Assembly: GCF_031085175.1 (NCBI RefSeq)
Contig: NZ_JAVHUY010000042.1
Location: 1 to 64,000 of the forward strand
Source of the DNA: Phytohabitans maris
Lineage (GTDB): Bacteria > Actinomycetota > Actinomycetes > Mycobacteriales > Micromonosporaceae
DNA length: 64,000 nucleotides
Direction: 5' to 3'
Shown: positions 26,943 to 35,280 of the stretch, piece by piece
Layout of the letters: each line of letters opens with the position of its first letter
Position numbering within the stretch: position 1 is the first letter of the stretch
The notes under the pieces: generated by a model
What the model was told of the DNA's origin: nothing
What the model saw: the letters and a program-made list of their open reading frames with translations, nothing else
The model's database searches: none
Position numbers and translations under genes: made by a program

Positions 26943-29900
26943 TCAGCGGCCGTGGGGGAGTGCGGCGCTGAACGGGGCGACCGTGATCCGGTCGATCACG
27001 GGGGCGTACGGGGAGCGGAGCAGGATGCCGGGGAAGGTCTGCGACGCGTACGTCACGCCGTCGAAGTTGGGCAGCTCGGCGGCGGAGAAGCGCACGGTGT
27101 TGGCGCCCCTGGCGAGCCGTACCGGCACGGTCAGCTCCCAGAAGTTGTTGTCGTGGAACGTGTGCGGGAAGAGCACCCGCCGCGCCGCCCCGCCGTTGAC
27201 GGAGATGTCGGCGTGCCGGGCGAGCGGGTCCGGGTTGTAGTGGGTGGCCTCGGACTGCTCGGGGTTGGCGTAGCGGATCCGCATCGCGTACGTGCCGGCG
27301 CGCGGCGCGGTCACCGTGAAGGTGAGCGTGTTGGCGTTGCCGGGCGGGCCGCCGATCCCGGTGACCGCCGCCTGGCCGCTGGCCAGGGTCCTGGTGACGA
27401 CCTCGGCGGTGCCGCCCGGCCGCGCCGCCTCGGCCTGGTAGGCGGTCGCCGGGAGGTGCTTTGTGGACGGTGTGACGGTGAGGCGGTCGACCAGGGCCGG
27501 GCCGGTGACGGTCACCTTGTTGATGCCGCCGGAGAGCGATACCGCCGCGCGCGGAGCCGGCACCTCGACGCCGTTGACCGTCATCGCCGCCTTGCCGCCG
27601 CGCACCGCGAGGTCGAGTGTGGACTCCCCGTCGGTGGCGGAGTAGACCCAGAAGGTGACCGAGCCGCCGCGGCCGACGGCGACCGCGCGATCACGTCCAC
27701 TGTAGATCGTGCGGGCGCCGCGCAGGTCGGCGAGCTCCGCCTCGTACACGGCGGTGGCGGCGGCCGGGTTGGGCAGCGCGAGCGTGATCCGGTCGACGAT
27801 CGCGTCGCCCTTGGTGGCCCGCGTCCCGTCGAGGCTGCGCGCGGCGAGCGTGATCGTGTGCCGCCCGGCGGTCAGCTCCACGGTGGTGTCGGTGTGGTCC
27901 CAGACCACCCACTTGTACCCCAGCGGCAGGAAGAGCTCCCGCTCGGCGGCGCCGTCCACGCTCAGGAACACGTTGGTCGGCCCCTGCTCGCGCACGAGGT
28001 TGAACGTGTTCAACGAGTTGGCGAAGACGCGCAGGTCGTACCGGCCGGTGGTGGGCACGTCCACGGTGAAGTCGAGCCGCCCGTCGCTGCCGGTGCGCAG
28101 GCCGCCGACGTCGAAGCCGCCGGAGGTGTAGAACTTGGAGACGTCGGCGGGCGAGCCCTCCGGGCCGTTGCGGCTGTAGCCACCGCCGGTGTACGTGGCC
28201 TCCTCCGCCTCGAACGAGCCCTCCCACAGCTGCGGCCGTGGCGCGGGGCGGGTGCCGTGCGTGGACGGCGCGAGCACGATCTCGTACGCGGAGGACTCGA
28301 CGAGCCGCGGCAGGTCGCCGCCGCCGAAGTCCAGCACCACCGCGCCGTCCTCGACCGCGACCTCCCGGTCGGCCACCACGCGCGGCGGCGCGGAGTCGCC
28401 GATCTGGCCGGTCCACGGGATCTCCCGGACCAGCGCGCGTACGGTGCGGCCGAAGACGTTCCGCGGTACCCGCTCGAACCGGATGTGCCCCGCCGAGCTG
28501 GCACCGCCGATGATGGCCCGGGCCTGGCGCTTGCCGGGGTCGAGGGTGGCGACGCCCTGGAGCGTGTAGTTCTGCCCGGGGTAGGGCGGGGTCACCGCGA
28601 CGGTGTGGCCGGTCATGCCGCCGTACGCGTTGAAGAGCCACCACTGGCCGTTGCCCCGGTTGGCCTGCACCGCCGAGTCGGAGAGGTTGCCGTCGATGTT
28701 CCAGTACGCGATGTCGGCGTCCACCTTGGACTCTTCGATCGCCGAGATCCACTGGATCATCTGGCCGGGCACCGAGGTGTGGTAGTTGAAGGCGTACTCG
28801 TTGACGTTGACGGGCAGCCGGCGGCCGAGCACCTCGGCCTCCCACTGGCGGTAGCGCTGGACGCTCTGCCGCACCTGCTCGGGGTGGCTCAGCTCGTGCC
28901 AGGTCATCACGTCCGGCACGGTGCCGGCCGCGACGGTGTGCTCCAGGAAGCCCTTCACCTGCGCGTAGAGCACGCTGGTGTTGGGGCCGGCGATGCGCGC
29001 GTCCGGCATCCTGCCCTTGATGAGCGCGTACACGTCGTCCCAGGCGCGGAAGTAGTCGGTGGGGTCGCTTAGCCAGCTGACCCGGTTGTAGCTCCACTCG
29101 CCGGTGCCGAACATGTTTCCCTCGGGCTCGTTGAACGGAACGAACACCACGTGCCCGCGGTACCGGCCGGGGAGCTGGAGCACCTGGTCGACCTGCTTGG
29201 CGATTTTCTGCTTGAACAAGTTCAACTTCTCCTCCGGCGTGCCGCCCGGCCACTGGTACGGGAAGCCGCGGTGGATGTCGGTCATGTAGACGTACACGTC
29301 GCCGCCGGTGCTGTCGGCGAGCGGCCGGACCACCTCGAGCGCGTCGGCGCCGGGGTGCTGCGGGCCGTCCTGCGCCTTGGTCGAGACGGTGCGCAGCCGC
29401 ATGCCCTCGACGAGGTTGTCCGACGGCACGCCCGGTCCGTAGAGGCCGTAGAGCGTGCCGGAGGCGCCGCCGTGGAACGGCCCCGTGTCCGTCCCCAGGT
29501 CGACGACGAGCTCGCCCTCGCGGATCACCGTGACGGTCGCGGTGACCGCCCGGCCGGCGGCGGCACCCTCCACGGTGAACGTGCCGCGCTCCGCGTAGTC
29601 CGCCGGGTCCGGTGTGGACCAGGCGATCGGCACGTCCCGGTCGTACCCGTCGGAGAACTCCGCGCGGACGGCGGCCGGCAGCGGCGGCGCCGTCCCGATG
29701 GTGGTGCGGACGTCGAACGCGTCGCGGGTGAGCCCGGTGGGCGCGGGCGGCTCGGTGCCGGCGATCGCGGCCACCTCCTCTGTGGACAGTGCGGCGGCGA
29801 AGACCTGGAAGTCGTCGACGGCGCCGTCGAAGAGCGGGTCGGGGTAGAAGGAGCGGCCGATGTACCCGGCGCTCGTGGTGGCGGCGTCGAGGAGGTCGGC

Positions 29901-30509
29901 GGCGCTCACGGTGGTGCGGGCGGAGGCGACCGCGGCGCCGTCGAGGTAGGTGGTGACCCGGTCGGCGGTGGTGTCGAGGGTGACGGTGAGCGTCTTCCAG
30001 GCGTTCGCGGGGAGGGCGGCGTACCCGGTCACCTGCGCCTCACCACCCGCGGACGACGAGGTCACCGCCGTGCGCAGGCGACCGTCCCCGTTGTACGGGG
30101 TGGAGAAGAGGTAGCGGCTGGTGTCCTTGCCGAGCGCGTAGACCCACTGCCACGGCGCGGTGGTGCCGTCCCAGCGCAGGCGCACCTGGACGGTGAGGTC
30201 GGTGCGGCCGTCGAGGAGGGCGCGGGGCAGCCGCACGTACGCGCCGGTGGAGGTGGGGGCGCCGCCGGGCAGGTCGATCGCGTGGCCGCCGCCGGGAGTG
30301 TCCACAAGGGAGGCGGTGGCGGGGTTGACGAGCGCGCCGTCCAGGCCGTTGCCGGAGGAGTCGGTGACCGTGCCGGTGGCGAGGTCGGTGGCGTCGAACT
30401 CGTAATGGAGGAGGGGAACGGGTGCGGCGGCGCTCGCCGGTACGGCCGTCGCGGTGGCACCGGTGACCACGGCGAGGGCGAGGGCGGCGGCGGTCTTCGG
30501 CAGCCTCAT
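26943..30509 (-). CDS. Large secreted GH39-like glycosidase: LamG, Ig, TIM barrel, three CBM-like modules
   Basis: 1188 residues; signal peptide ending VPASAAA. Order: LamG/concanavalin-like domain (about 30-245, YEFDATDLATGTVTDSSGNG); bacterial Ig-like Big_4 (about 265-325); clan-A TIM barrel (about 340-600) with acid/base Glu in FVPFNEPEGN, nucleophile Glu in VNVNEYAFNY, and QWWLFNAYGGMTGHTV matching its paralogue downstream; beta-sandwich; then three CBM6/35-like modules beginning near FEAEEATYTG, YEAELADLRG and YQAEAARPGG. Such multi-CBM enzymes bind complex plant polysaccharide. A LacI-type operator lies 10 bp upstream of the start. Heads a two-gene unit. Substrate unknown; arabinose-containing glycan inferred from context. 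Confidence 0.8.
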   Translation of the reverse strand: MRLPKTAAALALAVVTGATATAVPASAAAPVPLLHYEFDATDLATGTVTDSSGNGLDGALVNPATASLVDTPGGGHAIDLPGGAPTSTGAYVRLPRALLDGRTDLTVQVRLRWDGTTAPWQWVYALGKDTSRYLFSTPYNGDGRLRTAVTSSSAGGEAQVTGYAALPANAWKTLTVTLDTTADRVTTYLDGAAVASARTTVSAADLLDAATTSAGYIGRSFYPDPLFDGAVDDFQVFAAALSTEEVAAIAGTEPPAPTGLTRDAFDVRTTIGTAPPLPAAVRAEFSDGYDRDVPIAWSTPDPADYAERGTFTVEGAAAGRAVTATVTVIREGELVVDLGTDTGPFHGGASGTLYGLYGPGVPSDNLVEGMRLRTVSTKAQDGPQHPGADALEVVRPLADSTGGDVYVYMTDIHRGFPYQWPGGTPEEKLNLFKQKIAKQVDQVLQLPGRYRGHVVFVPFNEPEGNMFGTGEWSYNRVSWLSDPTDYFRAWDDVYALIKGRMPDARIAGPNTSVLYAQVKGFLEHTVAAGTVPDVMTWHELSHPEQVRQSVQRYRQWEAEVLGRRLPVNVNEYAFNYHTSVPGQMIQWISAIEESKVDADIAYWNIDGNLSDSAVQANRGNGQWWLFNAYGGMTGHTVAVTPPYPGQNYTLQGVATLDPGKRQARAIIGGASSAGHIRFERVPRNVFGRTVRALVREIPWTGQIGDSAPPRVVADREVAVEDGAVVLDFGGGDLPRLVESSAYEIVLAPSTHGTRPAPRPQLWEGSFEAEEATYTGGGYSRNGPEGSPADVSKFYTSGGFDVGGLRTGSDGRLDFTVDVPTTGRYDLRVFANSLNTFNLVREQGPTNVFLSVDGAAERELFLPLGYKWVVWDHTDTTVELTAGRHTITLAARSLDGTRATKGDAIVDRITLALPNPAAATAVYEAELADLRGARTIYSGRDRAVAVGRGGSVTFWVYSATDGESTLDLAVRGGKAAMTVNGVEVPAPRAAVSLSGGINKVTVTGPALVDRLTVTPSTKHLPATAYQAEAARPGGTAEVVTRTLASGQAAVTGIGGPPGNANTLTFTVTAPRAGTYAMRIRYANPEQSEATHYNPDPLARHADISVNGGAARRVLFPHTFHDNNFWELTVPVRLARGANTVRFSAAELPNFDGVTYASQTFPGILLRSPYAPVIDRITVAPFSAALPHGR

Positions 30510-30519
30510 GGCTCGTCCT

Positions 30520-30535
30520 TTGTGAACGCTAACAA
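30520..30535. promoter_or_regulatory. LacI-type operator before the GH39-like operon
   Basis: TTGTGAACGCTAACAA is symmetric at 6 of 8 pairs around a central CG and resembles the TGTTAGCGCTAACA class of LacI sites used for hemicellulose genes. It lies 10 bp from the GH gene start, between it and the divergent LacI gene at 30766. The rest of the 30510-30765 gap has no gene; it must hold promoters for both directions. Confidence 0.6.
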
Positions 30536-30765
30536 GAGGTTCGGAAAAAGTTGCCGGCGTGCAAGGGGTGGTTTCGCGTAGGTTACGAGGTGCGATGAGA
30601 TCAGTCAACGTCTCTCTTGAGGCAAAGGTTTTCCGTCGTTACGGTGTCGGGTGGGGGTGTCGCGCGCGGCGTCTGGACGGAGACGGGGCGCCGGCCGAGC
30701 GGCCGCTTCGCACCCTCACCGGCGGGGCCGCGCTGGCCACCGCCGGCGGCGAACCAGGAGGCAGA

Positions 30766-31782
30766 GTGGCAGGCAAGCGCTCCCGGGTGGGCATCGTCGA
30801 CGTGGCCCGGCGGGCCGGTGTTTCGGTCGGCACCGTGTCGAAGGCGCTCAACGGCCGGGGTCAGCTGCGCGCCGAGACCCGTGACCGGGTGCGGGTCGCC
30901 GCGCAGGAGCTTGGCTTCGTGCCCAGTGCGGTGGCGGCGAGCCTGCACAGTGGTCGCACGTACACGGTGGGTTTGATCATGACTGACCACCACGGACGTT
31001 TCAGCTTGCCGATCCTGCACGGTGCCGAGGATGCGCTGGGCTGGGACGAGACGCTCGCGTTCGTCTGCGACACCCGGGACGATCCGATCCGCGAGCGGCA
31101 CTATGTGCGTAGCCTGGCCCGCCGCCGGGTCGACGGCATCATCGTGGCCGGCCGCCGCACGGAGCCTCGCCCGCCGCTGGCCGGCGAGGTGACGGTGCCG
31201 GTGGTGTACGCGTTCGCCCGCTCGGCCGAGCCCGCCGACTGCAGCGTGGTGGTCGACGAGGAGGGTGGCGCGGTCCTGGCCGTGCGGCATCTGCTGCGCA
31301 CCGGCCGGCGGCGGATCGCGCATGTGACCGGCCCGCACGGGCACGCGTCGGTGCGCGCCCGGGTCGACGGGACCGTGCGGGCGTTGCGGGAGGCGGGGGT
31401 GGAGTTGGTCGGTGAGCCCTGGTACGGGGGGTGGAGTGAGGTGTGGGGCCGGTTCGCGGCCGCCGCGCTGGTGCGCGAGCATCCCGAGGTGGACGCGATC
31501 TTTTGCGGCAGTGACGCGATCGGTCGGGGCGTGGCGGACGGGTTGCGCGACAGCGGGCGGCGGGTGCCGGAGGACATCGCGTTGGTCGGCGTCGACAACT
31601 GGCTGCCGACCGCGGAGGGTTGCCGGCCGTCGCTGACCAGCGTCGACCTCGACCTCCAGCGGGTGGGGCGCACGGCCGGGGCGCTGCTGCTGGAGGCGAT
31701 CCAGCGCGGCCGCACCGAGCCCGGCACCCACACGGTGCCGTGCCGCCTCGTCGTCCGCGCCTCCTCCGCGCCGCGACAGTGA
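30766..31782 (+). CDS. Second LacI-family regulator
   Basis: 338 residues from GTG 30766, which has AGGAGG (30756-30761) 4 nt upstream; longer readings from 30559 would add a non-conserved Arg-rich lead. HTH VGIVDVARRAGVSVGTVSKALNG, hinge FVPSAVAASLHSGRTYTVG, ligand domain ending IALVGVDNWLPTAEGCRPSLTSVDLDLQRVGRTAG. Divergent from the GH39-like operon and its operator, so probably its repressor. Immediately after the stop is copy D of the dispersed 3' element. Confidence 0.87.
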   Translation: MAGKRSRVGIVDVARRAGVSVGTVSKALNGRGQLRAETRDRVRVAAQELGFVPSAVAASLHSGRTYTVGLIMTDHHGRFSLPILHGAEDALGWDETLAFVCDTRDDPIRERHYVRSLARRRVDGIIVAGRRTEPRPPLAGEVTVPVVYAFARSAEPADCSVVVDEEGGAVLAVRHLLRTGRRRIAHVTGPHGHASVRARVDGTVRALREAGVELVGEPWYGGWSEVWGRFAAAALVREHPEVDAIFCGSDAIGRGVADGLRDSGRRVPEDIALVGVDNWLPTAEGCRPSLTSVDLDLQRVGRTAGALLLEAIQRGRTEPGTHTVPCRLVVRASSAPRQ

Positions 31783-31825
31783 TTTCGAGCTGCCGCGATG
31801 TCCGCGGTGGTCCGGACCGTCGCGC
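31783..31825 (+). repeat. Dispersed 3' element, copy D
   Basis: Begins at the first base after the LacI stop: CGAGCTGCCGCGATGTCCG then CGGTGGTCCGGACCGT. It matches copies at 16051-16116 (A), 34688-34757 (B), 47396-47507 (C) and 54380-54399 (E, core only). Contains the perfect decamer palindrome GGTCCGGACC. The sense orientation downstream of the gene is shared with B, C and E. Confidence 0.7.
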
Positions 31826-31837
31826 GACCGGATCGAA

Positions 31838-31890
31838 GTAGATCTAGAACATCTACGGCTGATATCGCGCCCTAAGTGTTCTAGATCTAC
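31838..31890. terminator. AT-rich 14-bp inverted repeat between convergent genes
   Basis: GTAGATCTAGAACA (31838-31851) and TGTTCTAGATCTAC (31877-31890) pair perfectly around 25 nt. It lies between the LacI stop and the stop of the minus-strand hypothetical gene, so a two-way terminator is the simplest reading. The low GC of the arms is unusual here; a protein-binding site is possible. Confidence 0.55.
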
Positions 31891-31983
31891 ATTCACCAGC
31901 GGGCATCCGATCGCTCGGCGTAACCCTCGGGCCCGCGCAACGGGACGGTCGTCGCGCCGCGCACCTGTCCCGGGAGGGACCTC

Positions 31984-32370
31984 CTAGCGGTAGCGGTCCA
32001 GGTCGATGACGCGCGGGCCGGGCGGCGGCTGCGGGATCTGGCCGGGGACGCGGACGTCGATGGCGATCCCGAGCCGGTCGACGGCCTCGGCCATCATCTC
32101 GCGCAACGGCGCCTCCAGGGTGGCGTCGGCCGCCAAGAGCTCGGCCAGCTTGGCCCGCCAGATGCCGGCCTCGACCTGGGGCGCGTCGAGCCGGGTGCTC
32201 TCCCACAGCCGCAGCCGGGAGTCGACCAGCGCGGCCGCCACCTCGGCACCGAGGCGGGCGGCCAGCTGCCCGTGCAGCCACCGGCCGACCTGGTCGGACC
32301 CGAGCACACGCACCACGACCTGGGCCGCGTCCCACGCCAAACGCTGATGGTTTATCACGCGCGTCGTCAT
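31984..32370 (-). CDS. Hypothetical helical protein
   Basis: 128 residues from ATG 32370. Largely helical, Ala/Leu/Arg-rich: INHQRLAWDAAQVVVRVLG, VGRWLHGQLAARLGAEVAAAL, APQVEAGIWRAKLAEL; tail PGPRVIDLDRYR. No membrane segment or recognisable catalytic motif. I do not recognise the family. An in-frame upstream ATG at 32388 exists but has no better ribosome site. Codon bias matches the genome. It stands alone between the convergent LacI and the MerR-PP2C gene, which is co-oriented 101 bp upstream. Confidence 0.6.
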   Translation of the reverse strand: MTTRVINHQRLAWDAAQVVVRVLGSDQVGRWLHGQLAARLGAEVAAALVDSRLRLWESTRLDAPQVEAGIWRAKLAELLAADATLEAPLREMMAEAVDRLGIAIDVRVPGQIPQPPPGPRVIDLDRYR

Positions 32371-32471
32371 GTCGGACCGCCTGTCCAACTAGGGTGGACA
32401 GAGATTACCACCGGAGCCGTCGACAACGGCGCCTCAGCGACGCGGCAGGGAAGCGGCGCCCGGCTCGTCGG

Positions 32472-33536
32472 TCAGGACGCGGCCGCGACGAGGTCGGCGA
32501 CGACGCAGGCGATGTTGTCCGGGGCGCCGGCCGCGTACGCCTGGTCGACCAGGTGCTGGGCGGCGCGTTCCGGGTCGGTGTCCGGGGCGGCGAGCGTCGA
32601 CTCCAGGGTCGCGCGGTCCAGGTACGCCCAGAGGCCGTCGGAGCAGAGCAGGTAGCGGTCGCCGGCGAGGCCGGTACGCAGCGCCAGGTCGGCCTCGACG
32701 TGGTCGCCGGCGCCGAGCGCGCGCACCAGGAGCGCCCGCTGCGGGTGCGTGGCCGCCTCCTCGCGGCTGAGGGCGCCCCGGTCCACCAGCGCGCGCACGT
32801 ACGTGTGGTCCTGGGTCAGCTGGGCCAGCTCGCCGCCGCGCAGCAGGTACGCCCGGGTGTCGCCGACGTGCACCAGGGCGAGCCGGGAGCCGGCGCGCAG
32901 GATCGCGGTCAGCGTCGTGACCGGCTGGTGGTCGGCGGTCGCGCCCGCGCGTACCGTGCGGTCGACCTCGGCCACCGCGTCCGCGAGCAGCGTGAGCAGC
33001 TCGGCGGCGGGCGCCTCGGCCAGCTCCAGCGGCCGGAGCGCGTCGACGGCGGCGGTGCTGGCGGCCGCTCCGCCCGGGCCGCGCATCCCGTCGGCGACGG
33101 CGAGGAGGCGGTCGCCGGCGTACACGGCGTCCTCGTTAGTGTCCCGCGCGGCGCCGGTCTCGCAGCGTACGGCGTGGCGGATGGCGAGGTTGGACATGGT
33201 CGAGCCCCTTCCGGAGAGGTCGTCGACGAGGAGCGTGGCGAGGCGTCCGCGTACGGCGGTGTCGGTGGTGACCCGCCGCCAGTACGCGCCGATCGCCGCG
33301 GCCGCGGCCGGCGGCTCCAGGCGGCACACGTCCCGGATCTCGGCGAGCGGCATGCCGATCCGGCGCAGCCGCGCGATCAGCCGGGCCCGGTCCAGCTGCG
33401 CCGGCTCGTACAGCCGGTAGCCGGACTCGGGGTCGACCGCGGCCGGCGGCAGCAGGCCCGTTTCGTCGTACAGGCGCAGCGCCTTCGGCGTCAGCCCGCA
33501 CGCGCGGGCGAACGCCCCGATCGTCAGCAGCTCCAC
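32472..33536 (-). CDS. MerR-type DNA-binding domain fused to PP2C-family protein phosphatase
   Basis: 354 residues. Residues 1-70 are a MerR HTH (LTIGAFARACGLTPKALRLYDETGLLPP, GYRLYEPAQLDRARLI) with a short coiled segment. From about 114 a complete PP2C domain follows: RDTNEDAVYA, LLAVADGMRGPGG, LVHVGDTRAYLLRGG, YLLCSDGLW and DNIACVVADL, covering the usual metal-binding Asp residues. It could be a regulator whose output is controlled by, or coupled to, Ser/Thr dephosphorylation. GTG start with AGGAGG 7 nt upstream. The promoter has a MerR-like dyad at 33589-33605, suggesting autoregulation. No kinase gene is adjacent. Confidence 0.87.
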   Translation of the reverse strand: MELLTIGAFARACGLTPKALRLYDETGLLPPAAVDPESGYRLYEPAQLDRARLIARLRRIGMPLAEIRDVCRLEPPAAAAAIGAYWRRVTTDTAVRGRLATLLVDDLSGRGSTMSNLAIRHAVRCETGAARDTNEDAVYAGDRLLAVADGMRGPGGAAASTAAVDALRPLELAEAPAAELLTLLADAVAEVDRTVRAGATADHQPVTTLTAILRAGSRLALVHVGDTRAYLLRGGELAQLTQDHTYVRALVDRGALSREEAATHPQRALLVRALGAGDHVEADLALRTGLAGDRYLLCSDGLWAYLDRATLESTLAAPDTDPERAAQHLVDQAYAAGAPDNIACVVADLVAAAS

Positions 33537-33588
33537 CTGGCCATCCTCCTCGTACCGGCCACCGCGACCGGCACGACCCAGGCTGGGG

Positions 33589-33610
33589 CTTTCCCGAGGG
33601 GAAAGGTCAA
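33589..33610 (-). promoter_or_regulatory. MerR-type operator overlapping a -35 box
   Basis: On the minus strand TTGACC (33610-33605) is a -35-like hexamer, and the dyad CTTTCCC-GAG-GGGAAAG (33589-33605) shares its last base and continues into the spacer. MerR-family operators sit exactly between -35 and -10. The -10 is not obvious, as in many MerR promoters. Distance to the GTG is about 50 bp. Confidence 0.55.
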
Positions 33611-33712
33611 GTCCGGCACCGTTCGCGGGCGGCGCCACGAGAGGGTGGCCGTGAGGTGAACATGCTTCCTCGACGCTCCGCGCTGGCCCGGCGCAGGCCG
33701 TAGCGTGATCGC

Positions 33713-34627
33713 ATGACCGTGAACGAGTCCCTGCTGGAGCGCTTCGGCGGTTACCAGGTGGTCGACGACGACGATGACGACCCCACGCTGGTCAACCACG
33801 AAGGCGAGCCGGTGGACACGTGGCGGGAGGGATACCCGTACGAGGAGCGGATGAGCCGCGCCGACTACGACCGGGACAAGCGGCTGCTGCAGATCGAGCT
33901 GCTCAAGCTGCAAAACTGGGTGAAGGACACCGGCACCCGCCTGGTCGTCCTCTTCGAGGGGCGGGACGCGGCCGGCAAGGGCGGCACCATCAAGCGGTTC
34001 ATGGAGCACCTCAACCCGCGCGGCGCCCGGGTCGTCGCCCTGGAAAAGCCGACCGAGCGGGAGGCCACCCAGTGGTACTTCCAGCGGTACGTGGCGCACC
34101 TGCCGGCGGCGGGCGAGATCGTGCTGTTCGACCGCTCCTGGTACAACCGGGCCGGCGTGGAGCGGGTGATGGGGTACTGCACGCGCACCGAGTACCTGGA
34201 GTTCATGCGGCAGGCGCCCGAGCTGGAGCAGATGCTGGTGCGCTCCGGCCTCCACCTGGTGAAGTTCTGGTTCTCGGTGTCCCGGCGCGAGCAGCAGACC
34301 CGGTTCGTGATCCGGCAGGTCGACCCGGTTCGCCAGTGGAAGCTCTCCCCGACCGACCTGGCCTCCCTCGACCGCTGGGACGACTACACCGAGGCCAAGG
34401 AGGCGATGTTCTTCTACACCGACACCGCCGACGCGCCGTGGACGGTCATCAAGAGCAACGACAAGAAACGGGCCCGGGTGAACGCGATGCGGCACCTGCT
34501 GAACCTGTTCCCGTACGACAACAAGGACGTCGAGCTCGTCAGCGCGCCGGACCCGCGGCTGGTCGGCAACGCGGCGCAGATCTTCGAGAACGACGAGCGC
34601 CCCACCCGCCAGTTCCCCCAGCTCTAG
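33713..34627 (+). CDS. ppk2: Polyphosphate kinase 2 (PPK2)
   Basis: 304 residues. PPK2 core: Walker A FEGRDAAGKGGTIKRF, the lid region LEKPTEREATQWYFQRYVAHLP, Walker B VLFDRSWYNRAGVERVMGY and conserved FWFSVSRREQQTRF. Single-domain length fits class I PPK2, which transfers phosphate between polyP and nucleoside diphosphates. The acidic N-terminus (VVDDDDDDPT) is typical of actinobacterial members. Cytoplasmic. It is followed by the composite repeat region containing copy B. Confidence 0.93.
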   Translation: MTVNESLLERFGGYQVVDDDDDDPTLVNHEGEPVDTWREGYPYEERMSRADYDRDKRLLQIELLKLQNWVKDTGTRLVVLFEGRDAAGKGGTIKRFMEHLNPRGARVVALEKPTEREATQWYFQRYVAHLPAAGEIVLFDRSWYNRAGVERVMGYCTRTEYLEFMRQAPELEQMLVRSGLHLVKFWFSVSRREQQTRFVIRQVDPVRQWKLSPTDLASLDRWDDYTEAKEAMFFYTDTADAPWTVIKSNDKKRARVNAMRHLLNLFPYDNKDVELVSAPDPRLVGNAAQIFENDERPTRQFPQL

Positions 34628-35280
34628 AGACCTTTCGGAGTCGGGGTGCCCTCGGCGGTTGGCGGTCTGGAACGGATCCAGCCCGGAAAGAGATTTTGGG
34701 CTACCGCGACGTCCGTGGTGGTCCGGACCGTTGCTCCCGCAGCCTCACCCTGCGCGGTCGGCGATCTCACCCCGGCCCCTGCGGGGAGCCGGCGGCCGTC
34801 TGGGTGTCTGTGCGTTCACGACACTTCACCACCGCGCCGCCGCCGCTGGGCGGGTGGATGTGTGTGCGGGAAGCTCTGGAGCTGCCCCGTCTGTGCGTGC
34901 GGCTGCACAGCTTTCGCGCACTCGCCGTGGGCGGTGACCGCGATGTCGGCGTGAGCCTCGCCTCCCGGGGTTGGGCTTGTGTCGCGGGGCCGGCAGCGGA
35001 GGCCGGGGATTTCGGCTGGGGTTCGCGGACCGGCCGGGCTGCTGCGGGTGATCGACATCGTGTGGCGGAGTCAGATCGTGGTACTGAGGTGCCCCTGGAG
35101 GGGCACTGGAATACCACGATCGCTGGTGAACGATCCGCGGCCGCGGAGGGTGAGGTCACGGGGTCGCCGAAGCACCCCAGGTACGCCGCGGTCGCGGTGA
35201 CGAGAGGAGAGCGGCCCCCACGAGCGGTCGCAAATACCCGGGCCGGACCTGGCCGGACCTGGCCGGACACCGTCGCGGGC
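34628..35280. repeat. Composite intergenic repeat region (copy B) with strong hairpin
   Basis: 653 bp with no credible gene. 34688-34757 is copy B of the dispersed element (GGGCTACCGCGACGTCCG, GGTCCGGACCGTTGC, CAGCCTCACCCTGCGCGG). At 34861-34904 the arm GCGGGAAGCTCTGGAGCTGC recurs, as in the 15.7-16.1 kb block in the same order. 35074-35121 is a long hairpin: outer arms GATCGTGGTA/TACCACGATC and inner arms GTGCCCCT/AGGGGCAC. A further GCGGAGGGTGAGGTCACGG near 35140-35162 repeats an edge of the element in the opposite orientation. Looks like stacked insertions of a small non-coding repeat. Confidence 0.6.
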
